Source: Nostoc favosum CHAB5714
GTDB lineage: Bacteria; Cyanobacteriota; Cyanobacteriia; Cyanobacteriales; Nostocaceae
Reading direction: 5' to 3'
Assembly: GCF_020829495.1 (NCBI RefSeq)
Contig: NZ_JAIVFQ010000013.1
Location: 1-64,000, forward strand
Length of the DNA stretch: 64,000 nt
Positions 18,277-28,636 of the stretch are shown here, in pieces; positions within the stretch are counted from its first letter, which is position 1, and every line of letters begins with the position of its first letter. The position numbers and the translations under genes were made by a program. The notes under the pieces were generated by a model that was not told the DNA's origin, did no database searches, and was given only the letters and a program-made list of their open reading frames with translations.

Positions 18277-18942
18277 TTAAACTGACTGCAAAGATTGTTT
18301 CGCTTCATTGGCGATCGCATCTACTTCATCATCAGCCAGAGTTTCTAATATAGATTTGGCTTCTGCACTACCCAAACGATCCAAGGCTTGTACAACTCTG
18401 TAACGAATTTGCCAATCTGGATTGGTAGCATAGGGAGCCAACAAAGGAACTGCTTGTAAATCTCCCAAGTCACCCAAAGAACTAATAGCAGCAGTTTGGA
18501 CTAATTCGTTTTCTGATGAAAGCGCCTCTTTGAGTAGTTCAAAGGCTCGTGGATCGCCTAACTCTCCTAATGTGGCGATAATACTGAATTGTATTAACCA
18601 TTCACCGGTTGTATGGTAAAGGTGCTGCAAGTCTTCAAAAGCTTCACGTAACTTCAGAGCGCCCAAACAGTCTGCTGCTGCTGCTTGTACATCTACTTCG
18701 GAGTCATGAAGCAAGCGATCGCGCAAGATATCTAAGGATAACTGTAAATCTTGTGTTCCGAGTGTATCCATTTGACTCACTGCCGAGTAACGCACACGGG
18801 AATTGCTATCGCCAATAGCACTTTGAATTAATTCAAAGCCGATCGCAGGTTCCAGTTCGCGGATTTGATTTACTGCGCGTAAGCGATCGCCTAAATTCTC
18901 AGAACTGAGCAATTCCTTAACAGACTCCGGAGTAATACTCAT
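18277..18942 (-). CDS. nblB: HEAT-repeat protein, NblB-like
   Basis: The 221 residues consist of about six HEAT-like repeats (VRYSAVSQMDTLG, VDVQAAAADCLGAL, LVQTAAISSLGDLG, QIRYRVVQALDRLG). This matches NblB of cyanobacteria, related to phycobilin lyase CpcE and required for phycobilisome breakdown during nutrient stress and for pigment turnover. The length and repeat register fit NblB better than CpcE/CpcF. The CBS protein follows about 80 bp further on the same strand and could be co-transcribed. Confidence 0.75.
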   Translation of the reverse strand: MSITPESVKELLSSENLGDRLRAVNQIRELEPAIGFELIQSAIGDSNSRVRYSAVSQMDTLGTQDLQLSLDILRDRLLHDSEVDVQAAAADCLGALKLREAFEDLQHLYHTTGEWLIQFSIIATLGELGDPRAFELLKEALSSENELVQTAAISSLGDLGDLQAVPLLAPYATNPDWQIRYRVVQALDRLGSAEAKSILETLADDEVDAIANEAKQSLQSV

Positions 18943-19021
18943 TTAGTTATCCTTGATTTTCATAGGTGTAAAAAACAGTCATTAGTCAACAGTCAAAAAA
19001 CTCTGGACAAATGACAAATGA

Positions 19022-19486
19022 CTAATCTTGACTTGCTGCCATTGCCCGAATAATATCACCACGAGTGAGGATACCAATTACTTGATCCGTGCCGTCAAGT
19101 ACTGGCAATCGGTGAACGCTGCGATCGTGCATGATTGTAGCGGCTTCCCTTAAAGTTTTATCAGGGGAAATAGCGATCGGGTTTTTACTCATTACCTCCC
19201 CAACGGTTTGCCCTAAAGCCTTGTGCAAGTCACGTTCATAAGTAGCAGGATTTTTTAAATAGATAACGCTATCAAGAAACATGATGTACGCAGGTGGAGT
19301 AACACCAGTTTCTTGCCACATCAAATCGGTTTCTGATATAATACCCACCAATTTACCGACATCATCCACAACAGGTAGTCCGCTGATGTGCCGTTCTGCG
19401 AGAATTTGGATAGCTTCATTCAGTGGAGTTTCCACCCGGACGACAATAGGATCGCGGCTCATCACATCGGCAACGGTTTTAGGCAT
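19022..19486 (-). CDS. Tandem CBS-domain protein
   Basis: Two CBS domains fill the 154 residues: VADVMSRDPIVVRVETPL...HISGLPVVDDVGKLVGIIS (1-65) and VGEVMSKNPIAISPDKTL...SVHRLPVLDGTDQVIGILT (95-150). Paired CBS domains bind adenine nucleotides and tune partner activity. No catalytic domain is fused. In cyanobacteria such stand-alone proteins are often stress-related, but the partner is not shown here. ATG 19486. Confidence 0.92.
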   Translation of the reverse strand: MPKTVADVMSRDPIVVRVETPLNEAIQILAERHISGLPVVDDVGKLVGIISETDLMWQETGVTPPAYIMFLDSVIYLKNPATYERDLHKALGQTVGEVMSKNPIAISPDKTLREAATIMHDRSVHRLPVLDGTDQVIGILTRGDIIRAMAASQD

Positions 19487-19678
19487 TTATTTATTGACAC
19501 CTTTAATCAAAGTCCCTGCGCTTATTGTAGAAAATTGCGGGACTCAACCTGATGCAATTAATAGATTGTTACGCTATTGGGCATTGGCAAGAGGAGGCAG
19601 AAGGTAGAAGTTCTTTAATTTTGAATTTTGAATTGATTTTTTCTTCATCCTCCCCTGCCTCCCCCTACTCCCCACTCC

Positions 19679-20101
19679 CTACTCCCTACTCCCCATCCCT
19701 TTTAAAGCAGCAATAATTTGAATATTTGCTTTAGGAAAAGTAAACTCCTCCAGTTCTTCCAAGGTTACCCAGCGAATTTCATCGGATTCCAAAGGTTGGG
19801 GAACACCTGTAACATGGCGGCAGTGATGTACTGTGAGGGTAACGCGCAAGTCTGTATAAGTATGCTCAATAGTAATCAGATGCTCTCCTACTTCAATTAC
19901 TATTCCCAGTTCTTCGGAAATTTCTCGTTGAATACACTCGCTGATAGTTTCACCAGGCTCAATTTTACCACCAGGAAATTCCCACAAACCACCCATTGCT
20001 CCTTCTGGACGACGGCGATCAATTAAAATTTGTTCTTGATCGTTCCAAATTACTGCAACACCAATGATTTTATGGGGTGGGAGAGAGTTGATTGTACTCA
20101 T
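19679..20101 (-). CDS. mutT: Nudix hydrolase, MutT-like (8-oxo-dGTP diphosphatase)
   Basis: The Nudix box is complete: G-x5-E-x7-REISEELGI, beginning in WEFPGGKIEPGETISE. The N-terminal IIGVAVIWNDQEQILIDRR and the C-terminal ESDEIRWVTLEELEEFTFP fit the MutT branch, which removes oxidised guanine nucleotides and so prevents transversions. The length of 140 is typical. ATG 20101. Confidence 0.85.
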   Translation of the reverse strand: MSTINSLPPHKIIGVAVIWNDQEQILIDRRRPEGAMGGLWEFPGGKIEPGETISECIQREISEELGIVIEVGEHLITIEHTYTDLRVTLTVHHCRHVTGVPQPLESDEIRWVTLEELEEFTFPKANIQIIAALKGMGSRE

Positions 20102-20206
20102 AGTTTATGGGGAGATGGGCAGAGTTGAAGGAGGCAGGTGGCAGGAGGAGCAATTCACTTATGGGATTCGACCCCTTGATTCAAAGTCCGCTGTTGACTC
20201 ATAATA

Positions 20207-20241
20207 AAACTCGGCAGATTAGTGTGAACTCTGCCGAGTTT
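20207..20241. other. Perfect hairpin in intergenic DNA
   Basis: AAACTCGGCAG (20207-20217) pairs with CTGCCGAGTTT (20231-20241). There is no T-run on either side and no gene ends here on the plus strand, so its role is open. It may be a leftover terminator or a repeat. Confidence 0.5.
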
Positions 20242-20369
20242 GGATTTATCAGAACACCGTAATACCCCATCCCTCTACACTCTTGGGGATGTAAGGTGGC
20301 GATTGACGATTACATCTGTAATCAATTTTTGCCGCAGGCAAGACAGAGAACAGATGTATGAGGAATGAG

Positions 20370-20484
20370 CTATTTCTTAGAAGGTAACGCCAGAGTTTTA
20401 ATATAATCTCTAAGAATTTCAGCCATAGATAATTGTTTTTTCTCGGAGTATTCCTTGATGGACTCTATTTCGCCAATGGATAGA
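20370..20484 (-). pseudogene. Ribbon-helix-helix protein C-terminal remnant
   Basis: A minus-strand frame reads LSIGEIESIKEYSEKKQL then SMAEILRDYIKTLALPSKK and stop. The pattern of a helix, SMAEI and a second helix ending D-Y-I-K resembles small CopG-type ribbon-helix-helix regulators. There is no start codon, and a TnpB fragment begins at the same place on the other strand. It is probably the end of a small regulator or antitoxin gene cut by the insertion. Confidence 0.4.
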
Positions 20485-20794
20485 ACATTTTGCGACTAAG
20501 TTTGGAACTGTTGTAGTTGTTGTTCCTCCGCAATATACAAGCCAAAAATGCAGCAGTTGTGGTGTGATTGTTAAAAAATCTTTGTATCATCGCACCCATG
20601 TTTGTAAATGTGGCTGTGTTTTGCAGAGAGATCATAATGCAAGCATTAACATTCTGAATATTGGTAAACAAACTACGGTCGGGCAGACCGGAAGTAACGC
20701 TACAGGACTAGCGACCTCTACTCTACTTGGGGGAACCCTGGTTGAGCAAGTAACTAGGATGAATGTAGAATCCCCATCTTCAAGGTACTCCTAA
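20462..20794 (+). pseudogene. TnpB C-terminal fragment (IS200/IS605)
   Basis: In one frame the residues LFRQWIEHFATKFG, VPPQYTSQKCSSCG, THVCKCGCVLQRDHNASINI match TnpB from its zinc ribbon (Cys pairs) to the last RuvC motif with its Asp, then a tail of about 45 residues. All upstream parts of TnpB are missing. The frame has no proper start; a Met at 20564 lies inside the zinc ribbon. The element's right end follows. Confidence 0.8.
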
Positions 20795-20808
20795 GATGGG
20801 GAGTGTCA
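20772..20808 (+). mobile_element. Right end of degraded IS200/IS605 element
   Basis: CCCCATCTT (20772-20780) pairs with AAGATGGGG (20793-20801), followed by AGTGTCAA. The same hairpin-then-GTCAA layout closes the TnpB copies near 195 and 48459. Confidence 0.7.
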
Positions 20809-21152
20809 ATGCGAATATGATTTATTGTCGTTAGTTTACCCACGCGTGTGTATTAATCATTTAGAGATACACCTCTAGCTGAACTGATTACCAAACTAAA
20901 TAAGTTCATAGAGAACCACATTCCAAACCTCTGCGATAACCTCTGCACTCCTAATATGCAGTTCGGCAAAGCGCCTATGCGTTTAAATTGCAATCTTAAT
21001 TTGTCACTGTTTTGGATATTTTAAAAATATTTAGCTGATGCATAATTGGGAATTAGGGGCAAAGATTTCGCAGAGGCTTATTTTAAATTCGTATCGCCAT
21101 GACTGTGACTAGCTATAAACCCAACAACAATATTGAATTTACCATTATATTT
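20809..21152. other. Intergenic region, nothing recognised
   Basis: AT-rich, no open frame of note, no hairpin with a T-run. The 3' end of the DUF760 transcript would lie here. Confidence 0.4.
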
Positions 21153-21497
21153 CTAGTCAATTTCGCTGCTATTGGTTTCAGATCCTTGTAGGGCGATTTC
21201 AAAATCCATTCTCTGTTCAGCGTTACGCAAGAAATAACCACTAATCATAGCAGAAGCCAGAAGCCGACCCAGACTTTCTCGACTGGTACTTACAGTAACG
21301 CCAAAGCTTTCTGAAGGTAGATTACCCAATAGTCCTGTAATATTCCGTTCCATCACCTGAAAAACTTCGGCAGACGTGGGTTTAGATAGTTGGGTAACTG
21401 TTTCTGGACTCAAGGATTTAACATACTGCCATAGTAAATCGCTAGTTTCTGATTCGCTATTGAAAAATTCTGAGACACGATTGGATGGGTTATTCAT
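21153..21497 (-). CDS. DUF760 family protein
   Basis: The 114-residue product contains LLWQYVKSLSPETVTQLSKP, then EVFQVMERNITGLLGNLPSE and SRESLGRLLASAMISGYFLRNAEQRMDFE (quoted in part), the signature layout of DUF760. This family is found in cyanobacteria and in plastids, where relatives have been tied to regulated protein turnover. The function here is unknown. ATG 21497, with AGGAG-like sequence about 7 bp upstream (AAGGAGCTAATATA). Confidence 0.85.
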   Translation of the reverse strand: MNNPSNRVSEFFNSESETSDLLWQYVKSLSPETVTQLSKPTSAEVFQVMERNITGLLGNLPSESFGVTVSTSRESLGRLLASAMISGYFLRNAEQRMDFEIALQGSETNSSEID

Positions 21498-21717
21498 TAT
21501 ATTAGCTCCTTAACTACCACTGCTAGCTGCGGTGCTTGTGATTTGAATATTAAATGTCTGTTTTGGATTAGACTTAGCTAGCTATTCCGTCTTCCTGTCA
21601 ACTAATGTAACAAGCTAGCTTAAGAGTGGAAGTAGGCGTAACCGTACCAAAGTCAGCGTATTTTCTCACCCATTGGTCATTCGTCCTTTGTAAATAACTC
21701 ATAACAAAGGACTAATG

Positions 21718-21805
21718 ACCCTTACGGGTGACGCTCGTGCCTCGCTAGCGCTGCGCTAACGCCAGTCGCTCATGGGGGAAACCCCCAAGACCGCGCTGGC
21801 TCACT
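21718..21805. repeat. Interspersed repeat (GGGGGAAACCCCC block)
   Basis: The block GCTCATGGGGGAAACCCCCA with AGACCGCGCTGGCTC is almost the same as at 16729-16767. It includes a perfect TGGGGG/CCCCCA hairpin. The nearby CGCTAGCGCTGCGCTAACGC is also palindromic. Confidence 0.65.
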
Positions 21806-21810
21806 AATCA

Positions 21811-22809
21811 CTAACTTGCTAAATATTCACCCATGTTGGCTTTAGACTTGCGAAGTTTGGTTAAAGCTTCCCGCTCAATTTGCCGGACTCGTTCTCGGCT
21901 GATGTTCAGGATTTCACCAATTCTAGCCAGCGTCAGGGCTTGCCCATCAGTTAAGCCAAAGCGCAGCGTAATCACTTCCTTCTGTTGCGGCGTCAGGTCA
22001 CCCATCAGGCGATCTAAGTCATAAGATAAGGAAGATTGCATGACAAACTCTTCTGGAGATGCTCCTGGATCTTCCAGCATTTCTCCAAGTTCGGTGTCGT
22101 AATTATCACCCAAGCGCAAATCCAAGGAAAGGGGCAAACGCGCCTTTTCTAGATACTCTCGTACTTGTTTGGGAGTCAATTCTAATTCTTCAGCTAGCTC
22201 ACCAGCTGTCGGAGCGCGTCCCAATTTTTGAGACAATTGGCGCTGTGCCTTTTTAATTTTATTTAATTTTTCAGTGATATGGATAGGCAGCCGAATGGTG
22301 CGAGCTTTTTCGGCTATGGCACGGGTGATAGCTTGCCGAATCCACCAATAGGCGTATGTAGAAAATCTATACCCTTTGGTAGGGTCAAACTTTTCTACGC
22401 CCCGTTGCATACCAATACTACCTTCTTGGATCAAGTCCAGTAAATCGACGTTGCGCTTTATGTACTTTTTGGCAACGGAGACTACCAGCCGCAAATTGGC
22501 TTCTACCATCTTACGCTTGGCAATCTCACCATCAGCGATCGCTTCGTTCAACTCTGCTGGTTCTAGCTTTGTCGCTTTGGCCCATTCTTCTAAAGTCGGT
22601 TGACGACCTAACTGGGTGGCAAGAGATTCTCTTGATTCGTGCAAAGTGCAGGAACGTTGCACCTGTTTACCATAGAAAATCTCTTCCTCGTGTGTTAAGA
22701 GTGGCACACGGCCAATCTCACGCAGGTAAGTCCGCACGAGGTCTGTGGCTGTCTGAGCGGTCTTCATGGCGCTACTCTTTGGTAATGATGGGTTTGGCGG
22801 TAGGGTCAT
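21811..22809 (-). CDS. Group 2 sigma-70 factor (SigB/SigD type)
   Basis: The protein has region 1.2 ([21 protein letters not shown]), region 2 ([40 protein letters not shown]), region 3 and region 4.2 ([19 protein letters not shown]), but lacks the long N-terminal part of the primary sigma RpoD1. It is therefore a non-essential group 2 factor of the kind used in light, carbon or nitrogen responses. I cannot say which ortholog. The start may be ATG 22809 or, more in line with the family, ATG 22767 ([15 protein letters not shown]), which has AGAG nearby. Confidence 0.93.
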   Translation of the reverse strand: MTLPPNPSLPKSSAMKTAQTATDLVRTYLREIGRVPLLTHEEEIFYGKQVQRSCTLHESRESLATQLGRQPTLEEWAKATKLEPAELNEAIADGEIAKRKMVEANLRLVVSVAKKYIKRNVDLLDLIQEGSIGMQRGVEKFDPTKGYRFSTYAYWWIRQAITRAIAEKARTIRLPIHITEKLNKIKKAQRQLSQKLGRAPTAGELAEELELTPKQVREYLEKARLPLSLDLRLGDNYDTELGEMLEDPGASPEEFVMQSSLSYDLDRLMGDLTPQQKEVITLRFGLTDGQALTLARIGEILNISRERVRQIEREALTKLRKSKANMGEYLAS

Positions 22810-23359
22810 TAAGGGATAGATGCTTTTTTAGGGTGCTACCCAGTCAGACTGGGAACCTATGCTATGGTTTGCAACTTACGCATCCGAGAAACTCGGCTGC
22901 TCATAATAATCAAATTTAGGCTTCTTAACTGCTAAAAGTTACAGCTATTTCCTACTTTGTACAAGTATCTACAGTTAGATAAAAGATCGCTTTTTAAACA
23001 TTTTTCTATTGGAGGCATATTAACAATTGTAACATTTATGAGAATATTTTGGCTATATGGCGACATTAAATTTCCTGGTTGTTCCAGTTCATGCAACGTC
23101 GCCCTTTCTCTCCAGGCTGACTAGAAGTCAATTTAAGAAATTCTCAGGTTCAAATAATTTTCCTCATATTTGTTAAAGTATCTCTAATGAGAACTATAGT
23201 CATTCTCTTATAACAATTACTTAATTTTTGCTGGGAGTGGGGGGGAATGGGGAATGGGGAATTGGACAACAATTAATAGTTCTTCTCCCCCTACCTCCCC
23301 ACTTTGTACAGACGCGATTACTTTGTACAGACGCGATTAATCGCGTCTCTACCCACTCC
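22810..23359. other. Intergenic region with an acgcgatTAATCGCGT palindrome
   Basis: The sigma gene's promoter is probably in the AT-rich part at 22900-23050. Near the carB end, two copies of TGTACAGACGCGATTA (23306 and 23326) precede the full palindrome AGACGCGATTAATCGCGTCT (23329-23348), a repeat that recurs inside carB, at 26.8 kb and at 61.2 kb. Confidence 0.6.
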
Positions 23360-26300
23360 CTACTCCCTCGCAATCGGGCAATACTCTTGAATGGTTTTTA
23401 CGTCCAAAGTCGTATTTTGTAAGGAACGAATGGCGGCGACGGTAGCTTTCGCGCCAGCGATGGTAGTAATGATGGGAATTTTGTAAGCTAAGGCTGTGCG
23501 ACGGATTAACCTAGCATCAGTATGGGCTTCTTCCCCTGAAGGTGTGTTGATAATAAGTTGGATTTTCTGGTTTTTGATTGCATCTAGGACGTGGGGACGG
23601 CCTTCATGGAGTTTAAGTACTAATTCAATATTTAAACCTTGTTCGAGAAGAACTCGCCGTGTACCAAGGGTAGCCATCACTGTAAAGCCCAAATCGATAA
23701 ACTCTTTCACCACACCACCGGCAGACGCTTTATCGCGATCGCTCATTGATACAAATACAGTTCCACTTAGTGGTAAACGCTCCCCAGCACCCATTTCCGC
23801 TTTGGCAAAGGCACGGCCAAAGTCGCTGTCAATCCCCATCACCTCACCAGTAGACCGCATTTCTGGGCCCAATATTGTATCAGTTCCTGGGAATTTATTA
23901 AAGGGTAATACTGCTTCTTTTACAGCAATATGTGTGGGAATGACTTCCTCGGTAAAATGTAGCTCCTCTAAGGTTTTACCTGACATAATTAAGGATGCTA
24001 GTTTCGCTAACTGTACGCCTGTTGCTTTAGAAACAAAGGGCACTGTACGCGAGGCGCGGGGGTTGGCTTCCAAAATGTAAACTTGGGGAGAATAACTGCT
24101 TGCACCGACAACGGCAAATTGAATATTCATCAACCCCACGACTGACAGCGCTTGCGCTAGCTGCACCGTCCAAGTGCGAATTTGATTAAGAACTGCTGGT
24201 GATAGGGAAATGGAGGGTAAGGAACAAGCGGAATCTCCTGAGTGAATCCCCGCTTGTTCTATGTGTTCCATGATGCCACCAATCACCACGCGTCCGGTAT
24301 GATCGGCGATCGCATCTACATCGACTTCGATCGCATTTTCCAAAAACTTATCAATCAAAATCGGATGTTCTGGTTCCACTAGTACCGCAAAGGTCATGTA
24401 GCGTTCCAATTCAGTATCAGAATAGACGATTTCCATCGCCCGTCCCCCCAACACATAGCTGGGACGCACCACTACCGGATAGCCAATGCGTTTGGCGACA
24501 ATCAGCGCGTCTTCGTAACTCCGAGCGATACCATTAGGCGGTTGGGCAATATTCAACTGTTGGAGAATCTTTTCAAACCGCTCCCGGTTTTCTGCCATGT
24601 CGATGGAATCTGGCGATGTACCCCAAATTTTAGTGAGGAGTGGGGAGTGGGTAGAGACGCGATTAATCGCGTCTGTACAAATTGGGGAGGAATCATCCGC
24701 TACTTCTGACTCCTGACTCCTGCGATTCAAAAACTCTTGCAAAGGTAATGCTAATTTCAGTGGTGTTTGTCCGCCAAACTGGATTATTACCCCGACTGGA
24801 TTTTCAGTTTCAATGATGTTAATAACATCTTCTTTTGTTAAAGGCTCAAAGTAAAGGCGATCGCTAGTATCGTAGTCGGTCGAAACTGTCTCTGGGTTAG
24901 AGTTGACCATAATCGTCTCATACCCCGCTTTTTTCAAAGCGTATGCGGCGTGACAACAACAATAATCAAACTCAATTCCCTGTCCAATGCGGTTGGGGCC
25001 ACCACCCAAAATCAATACTTTTGGCTTGGTTGCTGGCAAAACCTCTGTTTCTTCTTCGTAGGTAGAATAATAGTAAGGGGTAAACGCTTCAAACTCAGCA
25101 GCGCAGGTATCTACGGTTTTATAAACTGGGATAATCCCTAGTGACTTGCGGTAAGCGCGAACTTCATCTTCGGTGGTTTTGGTGGCATAAGCAATCTGGC
25201 GATCGCTATATCCGTCCCGCTTCACTTCATAAAGTTGCTCTTTTGTCAATTGCTGCAAGGGTGTCCGCTTGAGGAATTTCTCAACATCTAGCAGTTGCTG
25301 AAATTTATCTAGGAACCACGGGTCAATACCAGTCAGTTCGTAGATTTCCTCAGCACTAATCCCTAGTTGCAAGGCATGGCGCACGGAGAAAATGCGATCG
25401 GGGTTAGGTGTTCGCAGTTGGGCGCGGATTTGTTCACCACTGGGTAATTTTTCGGCTTTGTCGCAACCCCAACCAGCGCGTCCGGTTTCGAGCGATCGCA
25501 GCGCCTTTTGGAAGGATTCGTTGAATGTACGCCCAATTGCCATTACTTCCCCGACTGATTTCATTTGGGTTGTCAGCACTGGGTCAGAACCGGGGAATTT
25601 TTCAAAGGCGAAGCGAGGAATTTTTGTCACCACATAGTCAATTGTCGGCTCAAAGGACGCGGGAGTTTTCTTGGTGATGTCATTTTTAATTTCATCCAAG
25701 GTGTAGCCCACAGCCAATTTTGCTGCCATTTTGGCGATGGGAAAACCCGTGGCTTTGGAAGATAAAGCTGAACTGCGGGAAACGCGGGGGTTCATCTCAA
25801 TTACAACCACATCCCCATTAACCGGATTAACAGCAAACTGGATATTAGAACCGCCAGTTTCCACCCCTATCTCGCGGATGATTTTAATTGCCATATCCCG
25901 CAGCCTTTGATATTCTTTATCAGTGAGGGTTTGCGCGGGAGCGACGGTAATGGAGTCTCCGGTGTGGATGCCCATAGGGTCAAGGTTTTCGATGGAGCAG
26001 ATAATCACCACGTTATCTGCCAAATCACGCATCACTTCGAGTTCATATTCTTTCCAGCCGAGTAAAGACTGGTCAATGAGAATTTGCGAAACGGGGCTGG
26101 CATCTATACCTACCTGTGCCATTTCTTCAAATTCTTCTTGGTTGTAAGCAATACCGCCGCCACTTCCACCCATTGTGAAAGCTGGACGAATAATTAGGGG
26201 ATAAGTACCAATTTTGCGGGCGACAGCTTTGGCTTCTTCTAAAGATTCGGCTGTGTCGCTGGGACATACGGCTACCCCAATCCTTGCCATTGCCTCACCA

Positions 26301-26695
26301 AAAAGTTTTCGATCTTCGGCTTTTTCGATGGCTGGTAGTTTAGCGCCGATTAACTCAACGCCGTACTTTTCCAAGACCCCATTTTTAGCTAAAGTAACGG
26401 CGAGGTTGAGGGCGGTTTGTCCTCCCATCGTTGGTAGGAGAGCATCAGGGCGTTCTTTCTCAATGACTTTTTCGACCAATTCCGGTGTCAACGGCTCAAT
26501 GTAAGTGCGATCGGCCGTTTCCGGGTCGGTCATAATTGTTGCAGGGTTGGAGTTGACCAAAACCACTTCATAGCCTTCTTCTCGCAGCGCTTTGCAGGCT
26601 TGAGTGCCAGAGTAGTCAAACTCACAGGCTTGTCCAATCACAATTGGGCCAGAGCCTAACAGTAGAATCTTCCGGAGGTCATCACGGCGGGGCAT
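23360..26695 (-). CDS. carB: Carbamoyl-phosphate synthase large subunit
   Basis: The 1111-residue protein has two homologous ATP-grasp halves ([20 protein letters not shown] at 10-29; [20 protein letters not shown] in the second half) and a C-terminal MGS-like allosteric domain. It makes carbamoyl phosphate for arginine and pyrimidines with CarA. CarB is usually about 1070-1090 residues; the excess is an in-frame insert near residues 655-690 ([17 protein letters not shown]), encoded by the palindromic repeat found elsewhere in the window. The insert lies in a surface loop before [14 protein letters not shown], and no catalytic motif is lost, so the enzyme is probably active. Confidence 0.97.
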   Translation of the reverse strand: MPRRDDLRKILLLGSGPIVIGQACEFDYSGTQACKALREEGYEVVLVNSNPATIMTDPETADRTYIEPLTPELVEKVIEKERPDALLPTMGGQTALNLAVTLAKNGVLEKYGVELIGAKLPAIEKAEDRKLFGEAMARIGVAVCPSDTAESLEEAKAVARKIGTYPLIIRPAFTMGGSGGGIAYNQEEFEEMAQVGIDASPVSQILIDQSLLGWKEYELEVMRDLADNVVIICSIENLDPMGIHTGDSITVAPAQTLTDKEYQRLRDMAIKIIREIGVETGGSNIQFAVNPVNGDVVVIEMNPRVSRSSALSSKATGFPIAKMAAKLAVGYTLDEIKNDITKKTPASFEPTIDYVVTKIPRFAFEKFPGSDPVLTTQMKSVGEVMAIGRTFNESFQKALRSLETGRAGWGCDKAEKLPSGEQIRAQLRTPNPDRIFSVRHALQLGISAEEIYELTGIDPWFLDKFQQLLDVEKFLKRTPLQQLTKEQLYEVKRDGYSDRQIAYATKTTEDEVRAYRKSLGIIPVYKTVDTCAAEFEAFTPYYYSTYEEETEVLPATKPKVLILGGGPNRIGQGIEFDYCCCHAAYALKKAGYETIMVNSNPETVSTDYDTSDRLYFEPLTKEDVINIIETENPVGVIIQFGGQTPLKLALPLQEFLNRRSQESEVADDSSPICTDAINRVSTHSPLLTKIWGTSPDSIDMAENRERFEKILQQLNIAQPPNGIARSYEDALIVAKRIGYPVVVRPSYVLGGRAMEIVYSDTELERYMTFAVLVEPEHPILIDKFLENAIEVDVDAIADHTGRVVIGGIMEHIEQAGIHSGDSACSLPSISLSPAVLNQIRTWTVQLAQALSVVGLMNIQFAVVGASSYSPQVYILEANPRASRTVPFVSKATGVQLAKLASLIMSGKTLEELHFTEEVIPTHIAVKEAVLPFNKFPGTDTILGPEMRSTGEVMGIDSDFGRAFAKAEMGAGERLPLSGTVFVSMSDRDKASAGGVVKEFIDLGFTVMATLGTRRVLLEQGLNIELVLKLHEGRPHVLDAIKNQKIQLIINTPSGEEAHTDARLIRRTALAYKIPIITTIAGAKATVAAIRSLQNTTLDVKTIQEYCPIARE
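24633..24726. repeat. Palindromic repeat inserted in frame within carB
   Basis: GTAGAGACGCGATTAATCGC with GTCTGTACAA (24651-24680), flanked by GGAGTGGGGAGTGGG and CTGACTCCTGACTCCTG low-complexity DNA. The identical core occurs in intergenic DNA at 23.3, 26.8 and 61.2 kb. Confidence 0.85.
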
Positions 26696-27163
26696 AGTCG
26701 TTGCCTTGAAATACGAGAATACAAATCCTGATTATTTTAAGGGTCTTTATCCCCTCTCGTGCTTTTTATTATTAAGTTTTCTAAGTTTGATGACAAAGGG
26801 GGCGGGTAGAGACGCGATTAATCGCGTCTGTGGGGAGTAGGGGAGGCAGGGGGGAGAATAAAAATTACCTCTTTCCCCTCAGCAAGAGCAGCTCCCTGCC
26901 CCTGTCCCTCTTTTCAATGCCCCATGCCCAATGATTATTTTGTATTTCTAATTTTATTTAATTACGATGCTAAAATTTTTAAAGTTTTTGCGAATCTTTA
27001 TTATTTAAGTTGGTGAGATTTGGCAACAGATGGTTATTTATTCTGGCATATACCTATCTAATTATTAAATATAAATAAATTTCTTAGCTAAAAATATTTA
27101 TTAACTATCTAATTGCTAAATATTTGCAACGTTAAATATTATGAAAATATGTTTACTTAGATT
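26696..27163. other. Intergenic region with palindrome copy
   Basis: A copy of AGACGCGATTAATCGCGTCT is at 26810-26829 next to G-rich low-complexity repeats and a GCCCCATGCCC repeat. The rest is AT-rich. No gene seen. Confidence 0.55.
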
Positions 27164-27206
27164 AAAAATGGCAGAGAGATACGAATACCATCCTCTGCCA
27201 TTTTTT
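27164..27206 (-). terminator. Terminator of the dps transcript
   Basis: AAAAATGGCAGAG (27164-27176) pairs with CTCTGCCATTTTTT (27193-27206), giving a GC stem with T-runs on both strands. It sits about 75 bp after the dps stop. Confidence 0.75.
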
Positions 27207-27278
27207 ATAATATTTTAAGAGTTAGTGCTGCTAACTTTTTCTTTCAGTCTAGGTAGACAAATCTAGATTATAAGAGTT

Positions 27279-27833
27279 TTAGCTTTGAGCAGCTTGGACA
27301 AACCCTAAAGTTAAGCTGTCTTTAGCGAGGAAGTGAGACAAATGATATGCACGTTCCTCAGTTTTCAACAAAATCTTTTCGTACAGATAGCGTGTACCCC
27401 GATCGCCTAAACTCTCTGCTTGAGCAGCTTGACGACGAATCACGCCAATGATTGCTTGTTCGGCAGCTAGGTCATTTTCCACCATTTGGCGAGAGGAATA
27501 TACACCTTCAGATTCTTGTTCAAAACAGGTTAATTCTGCTAACTTGCTGAAGGTCGCTACTGGCACGCCACCCAGTCCATCCAAACGTTCTCCAATTTCA
27601 TGAACGTGGTCTTGTACTTGGTTGTAGCTTTCGTTAAAAAACTCATGCAGAGAGTAAAATTCTGAGCCTTCAACTACAAAATGATGCTTTTGGTACTGCA
27701 AGTATAGTGCCTGGAAACTAGCTAATACAACGTTGAATCCTTCTGTCACTGGAGCAGTTACGCTGTGATCCAACAACACAGGGTTGTCATATACATTACC
27801 AAAATTCCGTAACAAAGTTTGCGTTTCAGACAT
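27279..27833 (-). CDS. dps: Dps family ferritin-like DNA-protection protein
   Basis: The 184-residue protein has the Dps four-helix pattern: [20 protein letters not shown], then [31 protein letters not shown] with the His, Asp and Glu residues of the inter-subunit ferroxidase site, then helices C and D. Dps dodecamers oxidise and store iron with peroxide and protect DNA; filamentous cyanobacteria have several. GAGG lies 8 bp before ATG 27833. It is monocistronic with its own terminator. Peroxide or iron control is likely for the family, but no operator could be placed. Confidence 0.9.
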   Translation of the reverse strand: MSETQTLLRNFGNVYDNPVLLDHSVTAPVTEGFNVVLASFQALYLQYQKHHFVVEGSEFYSLHEFFNESYNQVQDHVHEIGERLDGLGGVPVATFSKLAELTCFEQESEGVYSSRQMVENDLAAEQAIIGVIRRQAAQAESLGDRGTRYLYEKILLKTEERAYHLSHFLAKDSLTLGFVQAAQS

Positions 27834-28303
27834 TGTGTTCCTCTCTTTTTCACAGTTATAGATTTTAACTGCTTATTGCTTACATATTAACATTTTAATA
27901 AGAACAGCAAGCCAATTCGCCATCACAATATTTTGTATTTTTGCTTACTAAAAATCTCAAGTTTATTGTCGGCTGGATGATGGCACGCTCATCAAATTGC
28001 ATAATTTTCTCATTATCATTGACATCCCAGCTTAAATGTGCATATTTATCAAGAAAAGCAGGGGGCAGGGGGCAAAAGAGAGAATAAAAAATAAAAATTA
28101 CCTCTTTCCCCTCTGCTCCAAGCTTTGTACCCCTCTGCCTGTTCCCCCTCTGAATATGGGATGGCTGCAAAAATTTGACTTTTTTTCCAAAATTACTGAG
28201 AATTGTTTGCACTTAAGGTATGCTGGTTTTAAGAGGTTAAACTCCTCAGACTTTCAAAAAGCAGAGAGTTAAATGGCGGTAGTTACTGCAAGTTTGTTGC
28301 ACT
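27834..28303. other. Intergenic region upstream of dps
   Basis: A minus-strand frame (27895-28212) ends in the cysteine-containing NTKYCDGELACCSY, but its first half overlaps low-complexity GGGGGCAGGG repeats and it has no ribosome binding site; I leave it uncalled. AAGAGGTTAAACTCCTC near 28230 is a small hairpin. Confidence 0.4.
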
Positions 28304-28318
28304 TTGAGGGCAATTCTC

Positions 28319-28576
28319 TTGAAATCGTTTAGTTCAGAAATAGAAAGCAACCACCTTGTAGAGGTGAATTGGGCAGATCGCTGGCAAGTCTATCAACGCC
28401 TAAAGGAGTTAGACATTCCCTGTAGTTGTACGGCTAACCAGCCATTGAAAGTTGAAATTGGCTCTCCTATGACAGCTGTTCAACTTTGGAGTGTGATACG
28501 GCGATTAACAGCCTCCCGTCAAGACCAAATTTGGACTCTTGAGTGTTGCTGGAAAAATCGCTACCAACAGTTCTAA
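28319..28576 (+). CDS. Conserved cyanobacterial protein, Asr-type, about 85 aa
   Basis: A small soluble protein with LVEVNWADRWQVYQRLKELD, a CSCTANQPLKVEIGSP segment and a C-terminal helix RRLTASRQDQIWTLECCW. It looks like a short conserved cyanobacterial family of unknown function, with an alpha/beta layout. Start codons TTG 28304 and TTG 28319 are both possible; I prefer 28319, which puts KSFSSEIESN at the N terminus. The ferredoxin-like gene begins 60 bp downstream on the same strand. Confidence 0.6.
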   Translation: MKSFSSEIESNHLVEVNWADRWQVYQRLKELDIPCSCTANQPLKVEIGSPMTAVQLWSVIRRLTASRQDQIWTLECCWKNRYQQF

Positions 28577-28636
28577 TCTTTAGCTGCTGAGAATATCTCG
28601 CTTGATAGGTTGTATTAATTAAAAGGAGGTTAAAAA

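Noticed and set aside
27895..28212. Possible 105-residue gene ending in CDGELACCSY
   Set aside because: The front half is low-complexity repeat and there is no start signal; the Cys-rich tail alone is too little to call.
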